Shown here piece after piece: positions 1-8,419 of a stretch of 64,000 bases of DNA (positions within the stretch are counted from its first letter, which is position 1; each line of letters starts with the position of its first letter). This DNA is from Alteromonas aestuariivivens (GTDB taxonomy: Bacteria; Pseudomonadota; Gammaproteobacteria; Enterobacterales; Alteromonadaceae). The notes under the pieces were generated by a model that was not told where the DNA came from, searched no databases, and saw only the letters and a list, made by a program, of their open reading frames with translations. The position numbers and the translations under genes are program-made. The DNA lies in NCBI RefSeq assembly GCF_003367475.1, contig NZ_QRHA01000014.1:1-64000 (forward strand). Direction: 5' to 3'.

Positions 1-365
1 GGACTATACAACGAAGTGGCTGTGGTTTTACAATCACGAACGACCACACAAAGCCAACGGTGGAAAACCACCTTTGATGGCAGCATAACTTCTACTTTTA
101 GCGTCAGTTAAAAATGGGAGGATTACCGCGTGATGAGTTTTTATCTAAACGCTTCGGTTTAGCGGGCCTGCCCGAGCATTTTGATGCATACGGCCAATTA
201 GATCTCGGGTTTAGCTATGCTCTTAGTGAGGAGATTAAACTGACCTTTGATGTGAGTAATTTACTTGATGAAAACTCGATTCGGTTTGCTGATGTAAGAG
301 AACGTGTAATCCACAACGAATACACAGGACGCAGAGCTATTTTAGGCCTAAGAGGAACCTTTTAA
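1..365 (+). pseudogene. C-terminal remnant of a TonB-dependent receptor (broken)
   Basis: The last 80 or so residues read as the end of an outer-membrane TonB-dependent receptor barrel: an R-D-E-F-L segment, then FDAYGQLDLGFSY, then a V-S-N-L-L-D-E-N stretch, and a terminal aromatic residue (G-T-F). These are typical of the last strands of receptors of the siderophore/carbohydrate type. The reading is interrupted. Positions 1-108 read in frame 1 and end in F-S-V-S followed by TAA (109-111), while the matching tail is in frame 3. Removing two bases from the CGCG near 128-131 would restore D-Y-R-D-E-F-L. One stop plus one frameshift in 30 bases suggests a decayed gene; sequencing error is the alternative. 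The 5' part lies outside the window. Confidence 0.6.
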
Positions 366-386
366 GCGAAATAGCCCCTGAACTGA

Positions 387-420
387 AAAGCCCCGCAAAC
401 GTATTTGTTTAACGGGCTTT
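387..420. terminator. Bidirectional terminator-like hairpin between convergent genes
   Basis: AAAGCCC-CG pairs with CGGGCTTT around a 17-base loop. The hairpin lies between the receptor tail and the convergent PrsW gene. On the minus strand the stem is followed by TTTTC, so it best serves the leftward gene. Confidence 0.6.
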
Positions 421-445
421 GTGTAAAATTGCTGGCCAATCACAG

Positions 446-2053
446 CTACCGTTTGGCAGTTATGATGCTTGTCCAGTTACCACTCGACACCTGTATTTTC
501 CCCAGTATATTCACGAGAATGTAGGCTAAAAATGCTGAGCTCAGTAACATTGAGAACAGATTGAGGTTTGCATTCTCGGCGCCAAACTTGTATCCAATAA
601 CGGTATACTGATAGGCGGCGATACAGGTTAATGCCACTCCCAGATATTCTGCACTCCTTACCAGTTTCCCTTCGCCGACGCTGAATTCCGAATGGCTAAG
701 CGCGTTTGCAATAGCAATTGCGTAGCGCTGGATGGCATAAAACAGGATCAGTACAGACAGGATGCGTAACTCCCCTACCCATCCGTCGGAAAGGATCCAG
801 AAGTCGTAAAGCCCATGTATAACGCAAGCCGCTGAGAAAGAACCGAGAAAATAAACCCAGTTGGCGCCACTTCCTTTGTATTTTGCGTACATCAGCCCAT
901 AAGCCACAAAAGATGTTAGTGTCATATGTAATACTGACGCTGAAAGTGAGCGGCTTAAAATATTCTCCAGTCCTGATTCATGGAAATACAGCAGGTTTTC
1001 CATGAACGCGAAACCCAGAGCGGTTATCGAAGCGTAAACAATATAATCCATTGACTCGTTAATGATGTGCTTGAAGCGCAATAAAATCAGAAAAGGAAGT
1101 ATTTTTACCGTTTCTTCAACAACCCCTATAGCAAAAATGCAGTACAGTAAATCGTTCAGATAGTTGCCGTTTCGCGCCCAGCCTAAGGTTAAATGGTAAA
1201 AATCATACAGCGGCGTACACAGCATGGAAAATCCGCATCCGAGTACCACGGCAATAAAAACATGCCGCAGTTTTTCCTTTTCATATACATCAATCCATAA
1301 CAAAAATACCAACCAGGACAGCAATATCAATATTGCTCCTACAAGCCCGGTGGTAGTGAAATCTCCAATTTGGAAAGCGTATTTGGTATACCTGAAGTCA
1401 CCGTCTTCATAAAGAAAATGTCGGATTACGGTATCTGAAATGTATGGTTTGGCATCAGGATTGGAGAGTAAGGTTGCGAACTTATCGCTTTGGTCAGTGT
1501 GTTGATACACTTTTGCAAGGTTCGAATAGGCGCCTGATACATTACCATTTACATTGATTTCAGTCTGAAAGTACACTTCAGCATCTTCGTAGTTATGTTT
1601 TGTCATGTAAACATAACCTATAGAATTATTGAGATATTTTAGTTCCTGGTTTTGTACGCGCAGGTAGCTGTCCAGTGCTTCTTCCACCCTGCTCTGCATA
1701 ATTTCGATGTAACCCAGCGCGTAGTAACCGATGTCTGACTTTTTCGGATCCGAAGATTGGGCCATAGTTTGATATTGCGCCAGAATAGTTTTGTCATCGC
1801 GATAGCTGTGTTTTCCGGTTTTTTCCGGAATATTAAAATGGGTACGAATTTTTAGTCGATGCAATTCGATATTCAGTGGATCAGCTTTGAGCAGGTCATC
1901 GTACAGTTTTTCTGCTCTGGTATGATTGCCCGCCAACGCAGTGTTGCGAGCCTGTTCAATAATGGGAAGTGATTTTGAGTGGAAGGCAAAATTAACAATT
2001 ATTGCTGCTACAACAAAGGGAGCGGCAATCAACAGTATCCAAATACGATTCAT
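446..2053 (-). CDS. TPR-containing PrsW-family intramembrane metalloprotease
   Basis: This 535-residue protein starts with one hydrophobic segment (about 4-24). A soluble region with TPR-like helical repeats follows (about 35-200), and then a multi-pass membrane domain (about 228-520). The membrane domain has the three PrsW/CPBP signatures: V-E-E-T-V-K with E313 and E314, M-E-N with E352, and I-H-G-L-Y-D-F with H413. In PrsW these residues form the active site that cuts anti-sigma factors within the membrane. The TPR part probably selects the partner. Two ECF sigma/anti-sigma-like pairs lie within 20 kb, which makes a role in anti-sigma cleavage attractive, but that is inference. It appears to be a single-gene unit with its own 265-base upstream region. 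Confidence 0.8.
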   Translation of the reverse strand: MNRIWILLIAAPFVVAAIIVNFAFHSKSLPIIEQARNTALAGNHTRAEKLYDDLLKADPLNIELHRLKIRTHFNIPEKTGKHSYRDDKTILAQYQTMAQSSDPKKSDIGYYALGYIEIMQSRVEEALDSYLRVQNQELKYLNNSIGYVYMTKHNYEDAEVYFQTEINVNGNVSGAYSNLAKVYQHTDQSDKFATLLSNPDAKPYISDTVIRHFLYEDGDFRYTKYAFQIGDFTTTGLVGAILILLSWLVFLLWIDVYEKEKLRHVFIAVVLGCGFSMLCTPLYDFYHLTLGWARNGNYLNDLLYCIFAIGVVEETVKILPFLILLRFKHIINESMDYIVYASITALGFAFMENLLYFHESGLENILSRSLSASVLHMTLTSFVAYGLMYAKYKGSGANWVYFLGSFSAACVIHGLYDFWILSDGWVGELRILSVLILFYAIQRYAIAIANALSHSEFSVGEGKLVRSAEYLGVALTCIAAYQYTVIGYKFGAENANLNLFSMLLSSAFLAYILVNILGKIQVSSGNWTSIITAKR

Positions 2054-2318
2054 TTGAGAATTCCATTTTAATCAAACAGCAACATACCAGCACAATTGTA
2101 AATTGTCATTCTACTCAATAAATTAGGTGTGCTTTTCGTTGCCTCTCGCCCACGCGAGACCTTAAATTGAATAGATGGTTAAATGGTAACAGCTATCCTT
2201 GTTTTTGTATTTTGAGTTGATCAATATCCCCTTTCCAGCTTTGAATTAAACGGTACGAGCCGCGTAAAAACACCGTCTGTTGATAATACATTCGAGCTTT
2301 AATTAACCAAGCTGGTAC

Positions 2319-5048
2319 TTAATGCCTGGCCTGACAAAATTCATCATTGCCCTGGTAAAGCAATTTCAATTCTGCCTGGCCAGTAACCGCTTCACATGCC
2401 GCATTGTCCAACAGCCTTTGTGCATCGGGAGATAAAAACCAGCCCAAGGGCGGATCTTTTTGTCCTTTCGCCCCTTTGGGTTGTTTATATTGAAATCGTA
2501 AGTAACCTTTTTCGATTATTCGTTCGATTGCTGACGAATCATCAGGATTTTTCGTCTGGGCGTTACAGTCTAAAAAGGTTGTTTTGAGGTAGTCCAATAA
2601 ATCAGCCATGCGCTTATCGGCAAGGCCCGGGCGCAGTGAAATGAATGCCTGGGCGGGGCCGAGTATTTCATTTAAGGCAATACTGTTGTGGCCGGCAGGA
2701 ACCAGGTAAGTGCTGGGAGTATCAAAATCATTTACCGTACTTTGTTTTGCTTCTTTGTCGCAGCCCTCTTTTTGTTGCCCTGAAGGTTTTTGTTGCCCTG
2801 AAGGTTTTTGTTGCCCTGAAGGTTTTTGTTGCCCTGAAGGTTTTTGTTGCCCTGAAGGTTTTTGTTGCCCTGAAGGTTTTTGTTGCCCTGAAGGTTTTTG
2901 TTGGCCTGAAGGTTTTTGTGGGCCTGAAGGTTTTTGTGGGGTATTCGTGAGAATCAATAACACCGGAAAATAGCGTCTGTTTTGGTCCATAGTATGAGGC
3001 TTAAATTTGTCTGCCAGAATTTCCAATGTATGCTGGATTGTAATAGCACCGTAGTTATCCAAATAGCCCGCGTCAGCGGTGTGCAGTTTACGGTTCCATT
3101 GCGCCTCCTTATACAGGGTCCCTTTCGGTGTTACATAGGGAAAACGGGCGCTGTTAATTGCCGCTGTTACCATGGGAATATCGCGAAGGCAGTTACCCAC
3201 CGCCCCGTCAAACAGGCATGGCAGTTCCTGCCAGGTTTTGTCATCAGGTTCAGCCTGGAAATCAGCACACTCCAATTCAGAGTCAGGTTTGCACTTTTCA
3301 TAATGCGAATGGTAGGCCTGTAATTTTTGCAGGTCGAGAACCAAAGGGTATTCTTCCGAGGAGAAATGAAAGGGCGCTACCATTGCCAGCAGCCCGAGTT
3401 CCTGGATAGTTGTAGGGGTTAAAACAATGGGATACCACTCGTTGTGGGCCGCTTTTTCGAGGTAAAACTGCTGGTAACCTTTTTCAAATACGGTATCTAC
3501 CGGCTTTGCATAGGCACTGGCAAATGCCTTTGAAAGACTGCGTTCAAGGTTATAAGCCCGGTCTTCTTCCAGAACGCTAAACTGCAAAAAGCGATAAAGC
3601 ATGTCGTTGTAAAGCAGAGAGGTTACCGCTGCTGAGAGGTGGTCCTGCTGATGCATATACTTGAATTTGTCATAACGAACATTGTTGTCTTCTGCGTTCT
3701 CCGGCTTAAGTGTGGTCAGTGAACCCAAATAGGAAACGTTGCCTAGCGTGCCGCCTGAAGCGCCTGACATCATAAAAATATTGTTTGAAAAGCCCGGGAT
3801 GATCTCTTCGATGCGGTGAAGAACGGCGTTGGTCCAGTAACTGGCCCGTAACCCCCCGCCCTGGCTCAGTACAAAGTAAACCGGAACCATTTCTTTCACT
3901 GGTTTACCGCCGTCGACTGGGTAAGTTTGAAGGTGCGGATTGCGCGTAAACGCTTCAAAAGCCTGTTCTACATTGTCGAATTGTCGGGAATTACTCTGGG
4001 AATTCGATGTTGGCTCAAGCGTACGATAGGCGTGGTTGTCCGTATCACCTACCCAGGCCAGAATAGAAGCGACGGCAATCAACGAAAAAGCTACCGGGTA
4101 CGGCGGTGTGACATGGAAAAACACGATAGACTTTCTCAGCCATCTCTTTGCACTGGTTTTGTTTTTATCTTCCTGTTTGAAATAGTCATGAAGTAAATCA
4201 GTTATCTTTACCAACAAACAAACCAGCAGGTTCCAGGCTGGAATGACGAGTATATTGACAAACCATGTGGCACCCAAAACAAGCCCACCCAGCCCAAAAA
4301 ACACCACAGCCAAGCCCCCAAGGCTCCGGGAAAACGCCAAAGGCGTAAAGATGGCAAACAGTGACGGGATCACCAGAAGTAAGGCGAAAAACACCCGCCA
4401 ACGCAAAAGGAGGGTCCATTTCTCCATGGGTTCCCAGCGTTTCCAGGCTTCCGGATTTTGCTCTTTCTCCTCTTTCGCCTTGGTAACATTGTCCTGCAGT
4501 TTGGTGCGTTTCCACAAAAACAGCATCATAACCACACCGACCACTACGGTAGTCCAGGCCACGCCATTGGCGTGGTTGAACCAGGCCCGAATGGCAATGA
4601 TCAGGAAAAACAGCGCTGGTACAACGCGGGGTAACCATTCACCGATTACGCCACCGAAATAATTTGCTCTGATTTTTTTCGTATCGGATGTATCTGGCTT
4701 TTTTATCCGTAAAAAGGGAATGTGCCGGTCTATAAATGCCACGGCCGCCTCTTTAGGCTTGTTTTTCCAATCTGGAGGGGCCATTTTTACTGATTGAGAT
4801 GTCTGATAATAAGAACAAAAATCCAGCGTAGTCCGGCAACTCCACCAAATCATCAAATTAAAATACCCTACACTGACTCCATAAAGGATGAGGCGTTTTA
4901 CATTGGAATTGGAAGCGCTGACCAGATCGGTAAACTGGTCGTTGAAGCCAACCGCTACAGCAAGAATGATGGCGAGATAGACAGGGAATGAGACAGCACC
5001 GAGCGCCTCAAATATTTTGGCGCGGCTGGTGTTTGCATCAAAAGGCAT
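2319..5048 (-). CDS. Large membrane-anchored patatin-like phospholipase with QKPSGQ repeats
   Basis: The N-terminal 340 residues carry several hydrophobic segments. A patatin-type lipid acyl hydrolase domain follows, with the oxyanion-hole motif G-G-G-L-R, the nucleophile elbow G-A-S-G-G (S431) and the D-A-G catalytic Asp (D659). The Ser-Asp dyad therefore looks intact. Between about residues 703 and 760 lie nine copies of QKPSGQ, encoded by an 18-bp tandem repeat. I chose ATG at 5048 because AGGA stands six bases upstream; a TTG two codons further out is less likely. The gene lies 143 bases downstream of the sigma/anti-sigma-like pair and in the same direction, so it may belong to that regulon. 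Substrate and toxicity are unknown. Confidence 0.75.
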   Translation of the reverse strand: MPFDANTSRAKIFEALGAVSFPVYLAIILAVAVGFNDQFTDLVSASNSNVKRLILYGVSVGYFNLMIWWSCRTTLDFCSYYQTSQSVKMAPPDWKNKPKEAAVAFIDRHIPFLRIKKPDTSDTKKIRANYFGGVIGEWLPRVVPALFFLIIAIRAWFNHANGVAWTTVVVGVVMMLFLWKRTKLQDNVTKAKEEKEQNPEAWKRWEPMEKWTLLLRWRVFFALLLVIPSLFAIFTPLAFSRSLGGLAVVFFGLGGLVLGATWFVNILVIPAWNLLVCLLVKITDLLHDYFKQEDKNKTSAKRWLRKSIVFFHVTPPYPVAFSLIAVASILAWVGDTDNHAYRTLEPTSNSQSNSRQFDNVEQAFEAFTRNPHLQTYPVDGGKPVKEMVPVYFVLSQGGGLRASYWTNAVLHRIEEIIPGFSNNIFMMSGASGGTLGNVSYLGSLTTLKPENAEDNNVRYDKFKYMHQQDHLSAAVTSLLYNDMLYRFLQFSVLEEDRAYNLERSLSKAFASAYAKPVDTVFEKGYQQFYLEKAAHNEWYPIVLTPTTIQELGLLAMVAPFHFSSEEYPLVLDLQKLQAYHSHYEKCKPDSELECADFQAEPDDKTWQELPCLFDGAVGNCLRDIPMVTAAINSARFPYVTPKGTLYKEAQWNRKLHTADAGYLDNYGAITIQHTLEILADKFKPHTMDQNRRYFPVLLILTNTPQKPSGPQKPSGQQKPSGQQKPSGQQKPSGQQKPSGQQKPSGQQKPSGQQKPSGQQKEGCDKEAKQSTVNDFDTPSTYLVPAGHNSIALNEILGPAQAFISLRPGLADKRMADLLDYLKTTFLDCNAQTKNPDDSSAIERIIEKGYLRFQYKQPKGAKGQKDPPLGWFLSPDAQRLLDNAACEAVTGQAELKLLYQGNDEFCQARH
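2769..2941. repeat. 18-bp tandem repeat (VNTR), about nine units, in frame
   Basis: The unit TTTTTGTTGCCCTGAAGG is repeated about nine times head to tail. The first units are identical, and the last two (leftward gene's N-terminal side) differ by TTGG or TGGG in place of TTGC. Each unit encodes the hexapeptide QKPSGQ on the minus strand. A multiple of three keeps the reading frame when copies are gained or lost. Confidence 0.95.
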
Positions 5049-5191
5049 TTTCAATCCTGACTGGGTTGCGGTGTAAATGGCAGCGTTGCAGCGACTTTTA
5101 AAGTTAGTGCCACATTCATATTAATCCTCCCAGTATAGGTGCCTTACAACGGGATCGCTGTTATCGAGCCAATCCCTTTATACATTGCACC

Positions 5192-5782
5192 TTAGCACTG
5201 CAATGCTTTTTGGTTGCTGTGGGTAATTTGCATGATTTGCCCTTCCCGGTTAAGTATCAGGGCCACCTGGTCTCCTACATCAATGCCACTTTCTATACGG
5301 CTATGATCTCTCAGGTTTTCAATCAGCCTGTCTGAAATTAAAATGCGTATGTCACTGCAGTCCGCCAAAGACCACTCTCCACTAACTTCTAGCACCTTTG
5401 CAAAGCGGGTATTTACAGCCTGGATTGTTTCCATTTTCCGTTCGTAAGCCTGATTATAGGCCGTTAATTTTTCGCGATTTTGAGAATTGGGCATGGCATC
5501 AATTTCATCGTCATAAGCATGAATTTCTATGCCCACGCTGACAGACAAAGCCCTTGGCTCGGTTAACACCTGATGTCGAAACTGGTAAATACCCAGCAAT
5601 ACCACCAAAGTCAGAGCAGCACTTGCCATGAGGGCAGTATCCCGTGACCAGAAACCTGAAAAGAAAGGGCTTTTGCTTGCTTTGGTGCTTCTGAGCAACT
5701 GCCGACGCAACCTGCCTGGCGCAGGATGCTGACGTTTCGCTTGCTGATATGCCTGACGTAATGATTTGTCGGTGTCATTCAT
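5192..5782 (-). CDS. Single-pass membrane protein, probable anti-sigma partner
   Basis: This 196-residue protein has a basic cytoplasmic N-terminus of about 60 residues, one transmembrane helix (about 63-82, rich in A, L and V) and a C-terminal domain expected to be periplasmic. That topology is usual for anti-sigma factors. I see no zinc-binding HxxxCxxC motif and recognise no family. The start at 5782 overlaps the end of the sigma gene by 8 bases and has GGAG seven bases upstream. A longer frame exists but its extra 48 residues merely shadow the sigma gene. Coupling to sigma is the main argument for the role. Confidence 0.6.
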   Translation of the reverse strand: MNDTDKSLRQAYQQAKRQHPAPGRLRRQLLRSTKASKSPFFSGFWSRDTALMASAALTLVVLLGIYQFRHQVLTEPRALSVSVGIEIHAYDDEIDAMPNSQNREKLTAYNQAYERKMETIQAVNTRFAKVLEVSGEWSLADCSDIRILISDRLIENLRDHSRIESGIDVGDQVALILNREGQIMQITHSNQKALQC

Positions 5783-6347
5783 GGCGGGACTCCAAAGCAT
5801 TTTTGAGTTTATCGCGCGCATAGCGTAAACGCGTTTTGATAGTTTCCTGAGGTACTGCACAGATTTGGGCAATTTCCGCCAGGCTGAAACCCTCCTGTTG
5901 CAGCGAGAAGGCTTCTTTTTGTTCAAACGGAAGCAGGCATATCAACTGATGGAAATCATTGATGCCGTTATTAGCAAGCTGAATATTTTCGTCCACGATG
6001 GTCTCAGTATCACCAGTGTACTGGTAACGATTGTGCTTTCTCAGCTCATCCACAAGGGTATTGCGGCCGACAGTAAATAACCAGGATTCAAACTTACCAT
6101 TTGCACGGTACTGGTGTTTGTTTTCCATAACCTTCAGCCAGGTTTTTTGAGTGACATCTGCAGCAGTGTCGGCGTTTGATAAAATCAGCAGATAATAGTA
6201 AAGCCGATTACCATGTCGGTCATAAAGCGCGGCTAACGCTTTTACATCGTTGGAGCGAATGTATTTTTCCATCAGGTTTTCTGCACTCAAGGGTACAGAA
6301 AACCAGTCACGCAATGAAACCAGCAATCCTGAACGGGCATAGCTCAT
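5775..6347 (-). CDS. ECF-type RNA polymerase sigma factor
   Basis: This 190-residue sigma-70 family protein has region 2 at about 25-95 (the segment around Y-D-R-H-G-N-R and the L-V-D-E-L-R-K end) and a region-4 helix-turn-helix at about 130-180 (F-S-L-A-E-I-A-Q and T-I-K-T-R-L-R-Y-A-R-D-K-L). Region 3 is missing, as in ECF factors. The start ATG has a strong GGGAGG seven bases upstream. It follows tonB by 12 bases and overlaps the membrane protein gene, so tonB-sigma-membrane protein form one transcript. Its targets may include the patatin-like gene downstream. Confidence 0.85.
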   Translation of the reverse strand: MSYARSGLLVSLRDWFSVPLSAENLMEKYIRSNDVKALAALYDRHGNRLYYYLLILSNADTAADVTQKTWLKVMENKHQYRANGKFESWLFTVGRNTLVDELRKHNRYQYTGDTETIVDENIQLANNGINDFHQLICLLPFEQKEAFSLQQEGFSLAEIAQICAVPQETIKTRLRYARDKLKNALESRHE

Positions 6348-6359
6348 AATTACGCCTCC

Positions 6360-7001
6360 CTACTGATTCAGATTAAACTCCAACAGTACATACATATTGG
6401 ATTGGCTGACTGGGCTGCCGTTTTCCATCTTGGGTTTATACTTCCATTTTGACAATGCTTTTTTTGCCGCCCGGTCAAAAATTCGTTTAGGTTCAGCGTC
6501 CAGAACGACAATGTCAGCAACTCCGCCTGAGGCAGTAATGGAAAACCCTAGCTTGACCCAGCCTTCAATACCATCTCTGGCTGCTTCAGGTGGGTACGAC
6601 GGATCAACCCGCAGTTGCGGCGTTGCAGCCATGTCCGAAGCTCCCGCCCCAAATTCGGGTTTGATTTCAATAGAATTGCCAATTCCCGGTGGTACCAGAG
6701 AAAAATGGGGTTCAATCTGGTTGGGCGTAATTTCTACTTCCGTGCGCGGAGTTTGCGGCCGCGTAACCGGCTTTTCCCTTGGTTTGATGGGGTCCTTGGT
6801 GATGGTTTCGGGATCTTCGATTGCCAGAATAATGGGCCCAATGGGCTCTGCTTGTGGTGCAACCGAACCGACGTCGTTGTTTTCAATCAGTTTGGCCATC
6901 AACACGAACAGTCCAAACGTAATCGCCACCCCCATGGCAATATGGGTTAATAAACGAACGCCGTGAATAAACGCTGTATCAGAGTAAGTAATGGTATGCA
7001 T
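6360..7001 (-). CDS. TonB-family energy transducer
   Basis: This 213-residue protein has an N-terminal transmembrane anchor (about 15-38), a Pro-rich periplasmic linker (K-D-P-I-K-P-R-E-K-P and following) and a C-terminal TonB domain. That domain has the Y-P-P-E-A-A-R motif, an E-G-W-V-K-L-G-F strand and K-W-K-Y-K-P. TonB carries proton-motive energy from ExbBD to outer-membrane receptors. ExbB and ExbD are not in the window. ATG 7001 is preferred over an upstream codon because GGAG stands six bases before it and because the protein then begins shortly before the anchor. It is the first gene of the tonB-sigma-membrane protein operon. Confidence 0.88.
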   Translation of the reverse strand: MHTITYSDTAFIHGVRLLTHIAMGVAITFGLFVLMAKLIENNDVGSVAPQAEPIGPIILAIEDPETITKDPIKPREKPVTRPQTPRTEVEITPNQIEPHFSLVPPGIGNSIEIKPEFGAGASDMAATPQLRVDPSYPPEAARDGIEGWVKLGFSITASGGVADIVVLDAEPKRIFDRAAKKALSKWKYKPKMENGSPVSQSNMYVLLEFNLNQ

Positions 7002-7156
7002 AAGTTTCTCCTTTTTTTGATAAAACGAATCACAATCAAAAAAGGGGTGAAACAATTCCACTTTTTTGCCCGTTATGGGTAGCAGACCAATTGTCGAAAT
7101 GAAGTACATGTCTGTGCTAAAGTCGGCGTTTTGGTTCGTGTTAACGGAGAAGTATT

Positions 7157-8377
7157 ATGGACCGACGGACTGCTCTCAGATTGCTGGTGGCCACCTCTGC
7201 GTGTGCAATGATGCCCGGCGCTTTTGGAAAGACCAAACCCAAAATTGTGGTTATAGGCGCCGGGATTGTCGGTGCTGCCACGGCTTATTTCCTCTCAAAG
7301 GCTGGTGCTGCGGTTACGGTGATTGATAAACAAAGTCCAGCAAGCCATGCCAGCCGGGGCACCTTTGCGTGGCTAAATGCCACCTGGGCCAAGCAACCGA
7401 AAAGCTACCATCATTTTAATCAGGTTGGATTAAGCGTGTGGCGTGAGGTACAACGGGATCTGGGCATTCCTGTACGCTGGAATGGCTCGCTTGAATGGTT
7501 TGCCAAGCCTGAGCGTAATCTTAAACTGATGGCTCAAATCGACGAACAGCGGCAATGGGGAGAGCCTGCAGAAATCATTAGTGCTGATCGCATCCGTAAA
7601 ATCGAACCCGGCATCACTGTTGATGATACCGTAAGGGCCGCGTACTCGCCGAATGACGGTGCTGTGGACCCGGTCCTTGCAACCCACACATTTCTAAACG
7701 CTGCCAAATCTCTGGGAGCGCAGTTAATTTTCCCCTGCCAGGCTATTGCTGCACGCTATGCAGGCGGGCGTATCATCGGGGTTTCGAGTTCACAGGGCGA
7801 TATAAATGCCGACTATATTGTTGTGGCAACCGGTGCCGATCCGGATATACCGGAAGCATTAAGTGGCCTTTCCATTCCCCAGCGCACCACACCGGGCGTG
7901 ATCACCCTAACGCATCCTTTCAGCCCTGTAGTGAACACTATTGTGGCAGCTCCAGGCGTTCATCTTCATCAACGCCCGGATGGCCGTATCGTGCTCGGTG
8001 AGCAGGCTGGCCCACCAGATGGTGAAGCACACGAAGTCAGGCTTCGTGGCCGCCCTAATGACTTTCCGGCTGAGTACCTCGGGAAAGAACACGGAAATCG
8101 GATCCTGAGCGTCGCTCAGCAGTTCTTCCCCGCACTTCGCGGCGCCGAAATTGACACTTCCTATATAGGCTGGAGACCTTTACCGCTTGACGGCCACCCG
8201 GTGATGGGCACTAATCCGGCAACACCAGGGGTGTATCTGGCAATCATGCACAGCGGTGTGACCCTTGCCCCGCTGGTAGGAAAACTCATTACACGTGAAT
8301 TACTAACCGGAGATTCATTACCAGAACTTGCGGCCTACCGCCCTACCCGGCAATTTGAACAAGTCGTTCGCTATTGA
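7157..8377 (+). CDS. Tat-type FAD-dependent amine/amino-acid oxidoreductase (DAO family)
   Basis: This 406-residue protein begins with M-D-R-R-T-A-L-R-L-L and a hydrophobic stretch that ends near A-F-G, resembling a short Tat signal. A dinucleotide-binding motif follows (V-I-G-A-G-I-V-G-A-A), then the S-R-G-T-F-A-W region and a C-terminal G-W-R-P-L-P segment. These features place it in the glycine oxidase/D-amino-acid dehydrogenase family, which oxidises amines with FAD. The substrate is not predictable. GGAG lies seven bases before the ATG. It is transcribed divergently from tonB and appears monocistronic. Confidence 0.8.
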   Translation: MDRRTALRLLVATSACAMMPGAFGKTKPKIVVIGAGIVGAATAYFLSKAGAAVTVIDKQSPASHASRGTFAWLNATWAKQPKSYHHFNQVGLSVWREVQRDLGIPVRWNGSLEWFAKPERNLKLMAQIDEQRQWGEPAEIISADRIRKIEPGITVDDTVRAAYSPNDGAVDPVLATHTFLNAAKSLGAQLIFPCQAIAARYAGGRIIGVSSSQGDINADYIVVATGADPDIPEALSGLSIPQRTTPGVITLTHPFSPVVNTIVAAPGVHLHQRPDGRIVLGEQAGPPDGEAHEVRLRGRPNDFPAEYLGKEHGNRILSVAQQFFPALRGAEIDTSYIGWRPLPLDGHPVMGTNPATPGVYLAIMHSGVTLAPLVGKLITRELLTGDSLPELAAYRPTRQFEQVVRY

Positions 8378-8419
8378 GCCTGCGAACTGGCTTGCGCATA
8401 CCAGAGGTTACTGAGCCTT

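Noticed and set aside
2212-2229. TTGATCAAT sequence before the PrsW gene as an FNR box
   Set aside because: The two half-sites do not have the four-base spacing; the second half matches only three of five bases.
2769-2941. Regular repeats that could suggest a CRISPR array
   Set aside because: The units are contiguous with no unique spacers, and they lie inside an open reading frame.
2645-2973. Two rightward open frames with repeating V-F-V-A-L-K or C-C-P-E-G-F peptides
   Set aside because: They are antisense shadows of the QKPSGQ repeat in the patatin-like gene and lack SD sequences.
4198-4662. Open frames of about 140 codons on both strands within the patatin-like gene
   Set aside because: They lie wholly inside the N-terminal membrane part of that gene in other frames and show no coding features.
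5183-5205. CATTGCA/TGCAATG hairpin at the end of the membrane anti-sigma-like gene as a terminator
   Set aside because: The T-rich side lies on the plus strand, inside the coding end of the leftward gene, so it does not fit termination in the needed direction.
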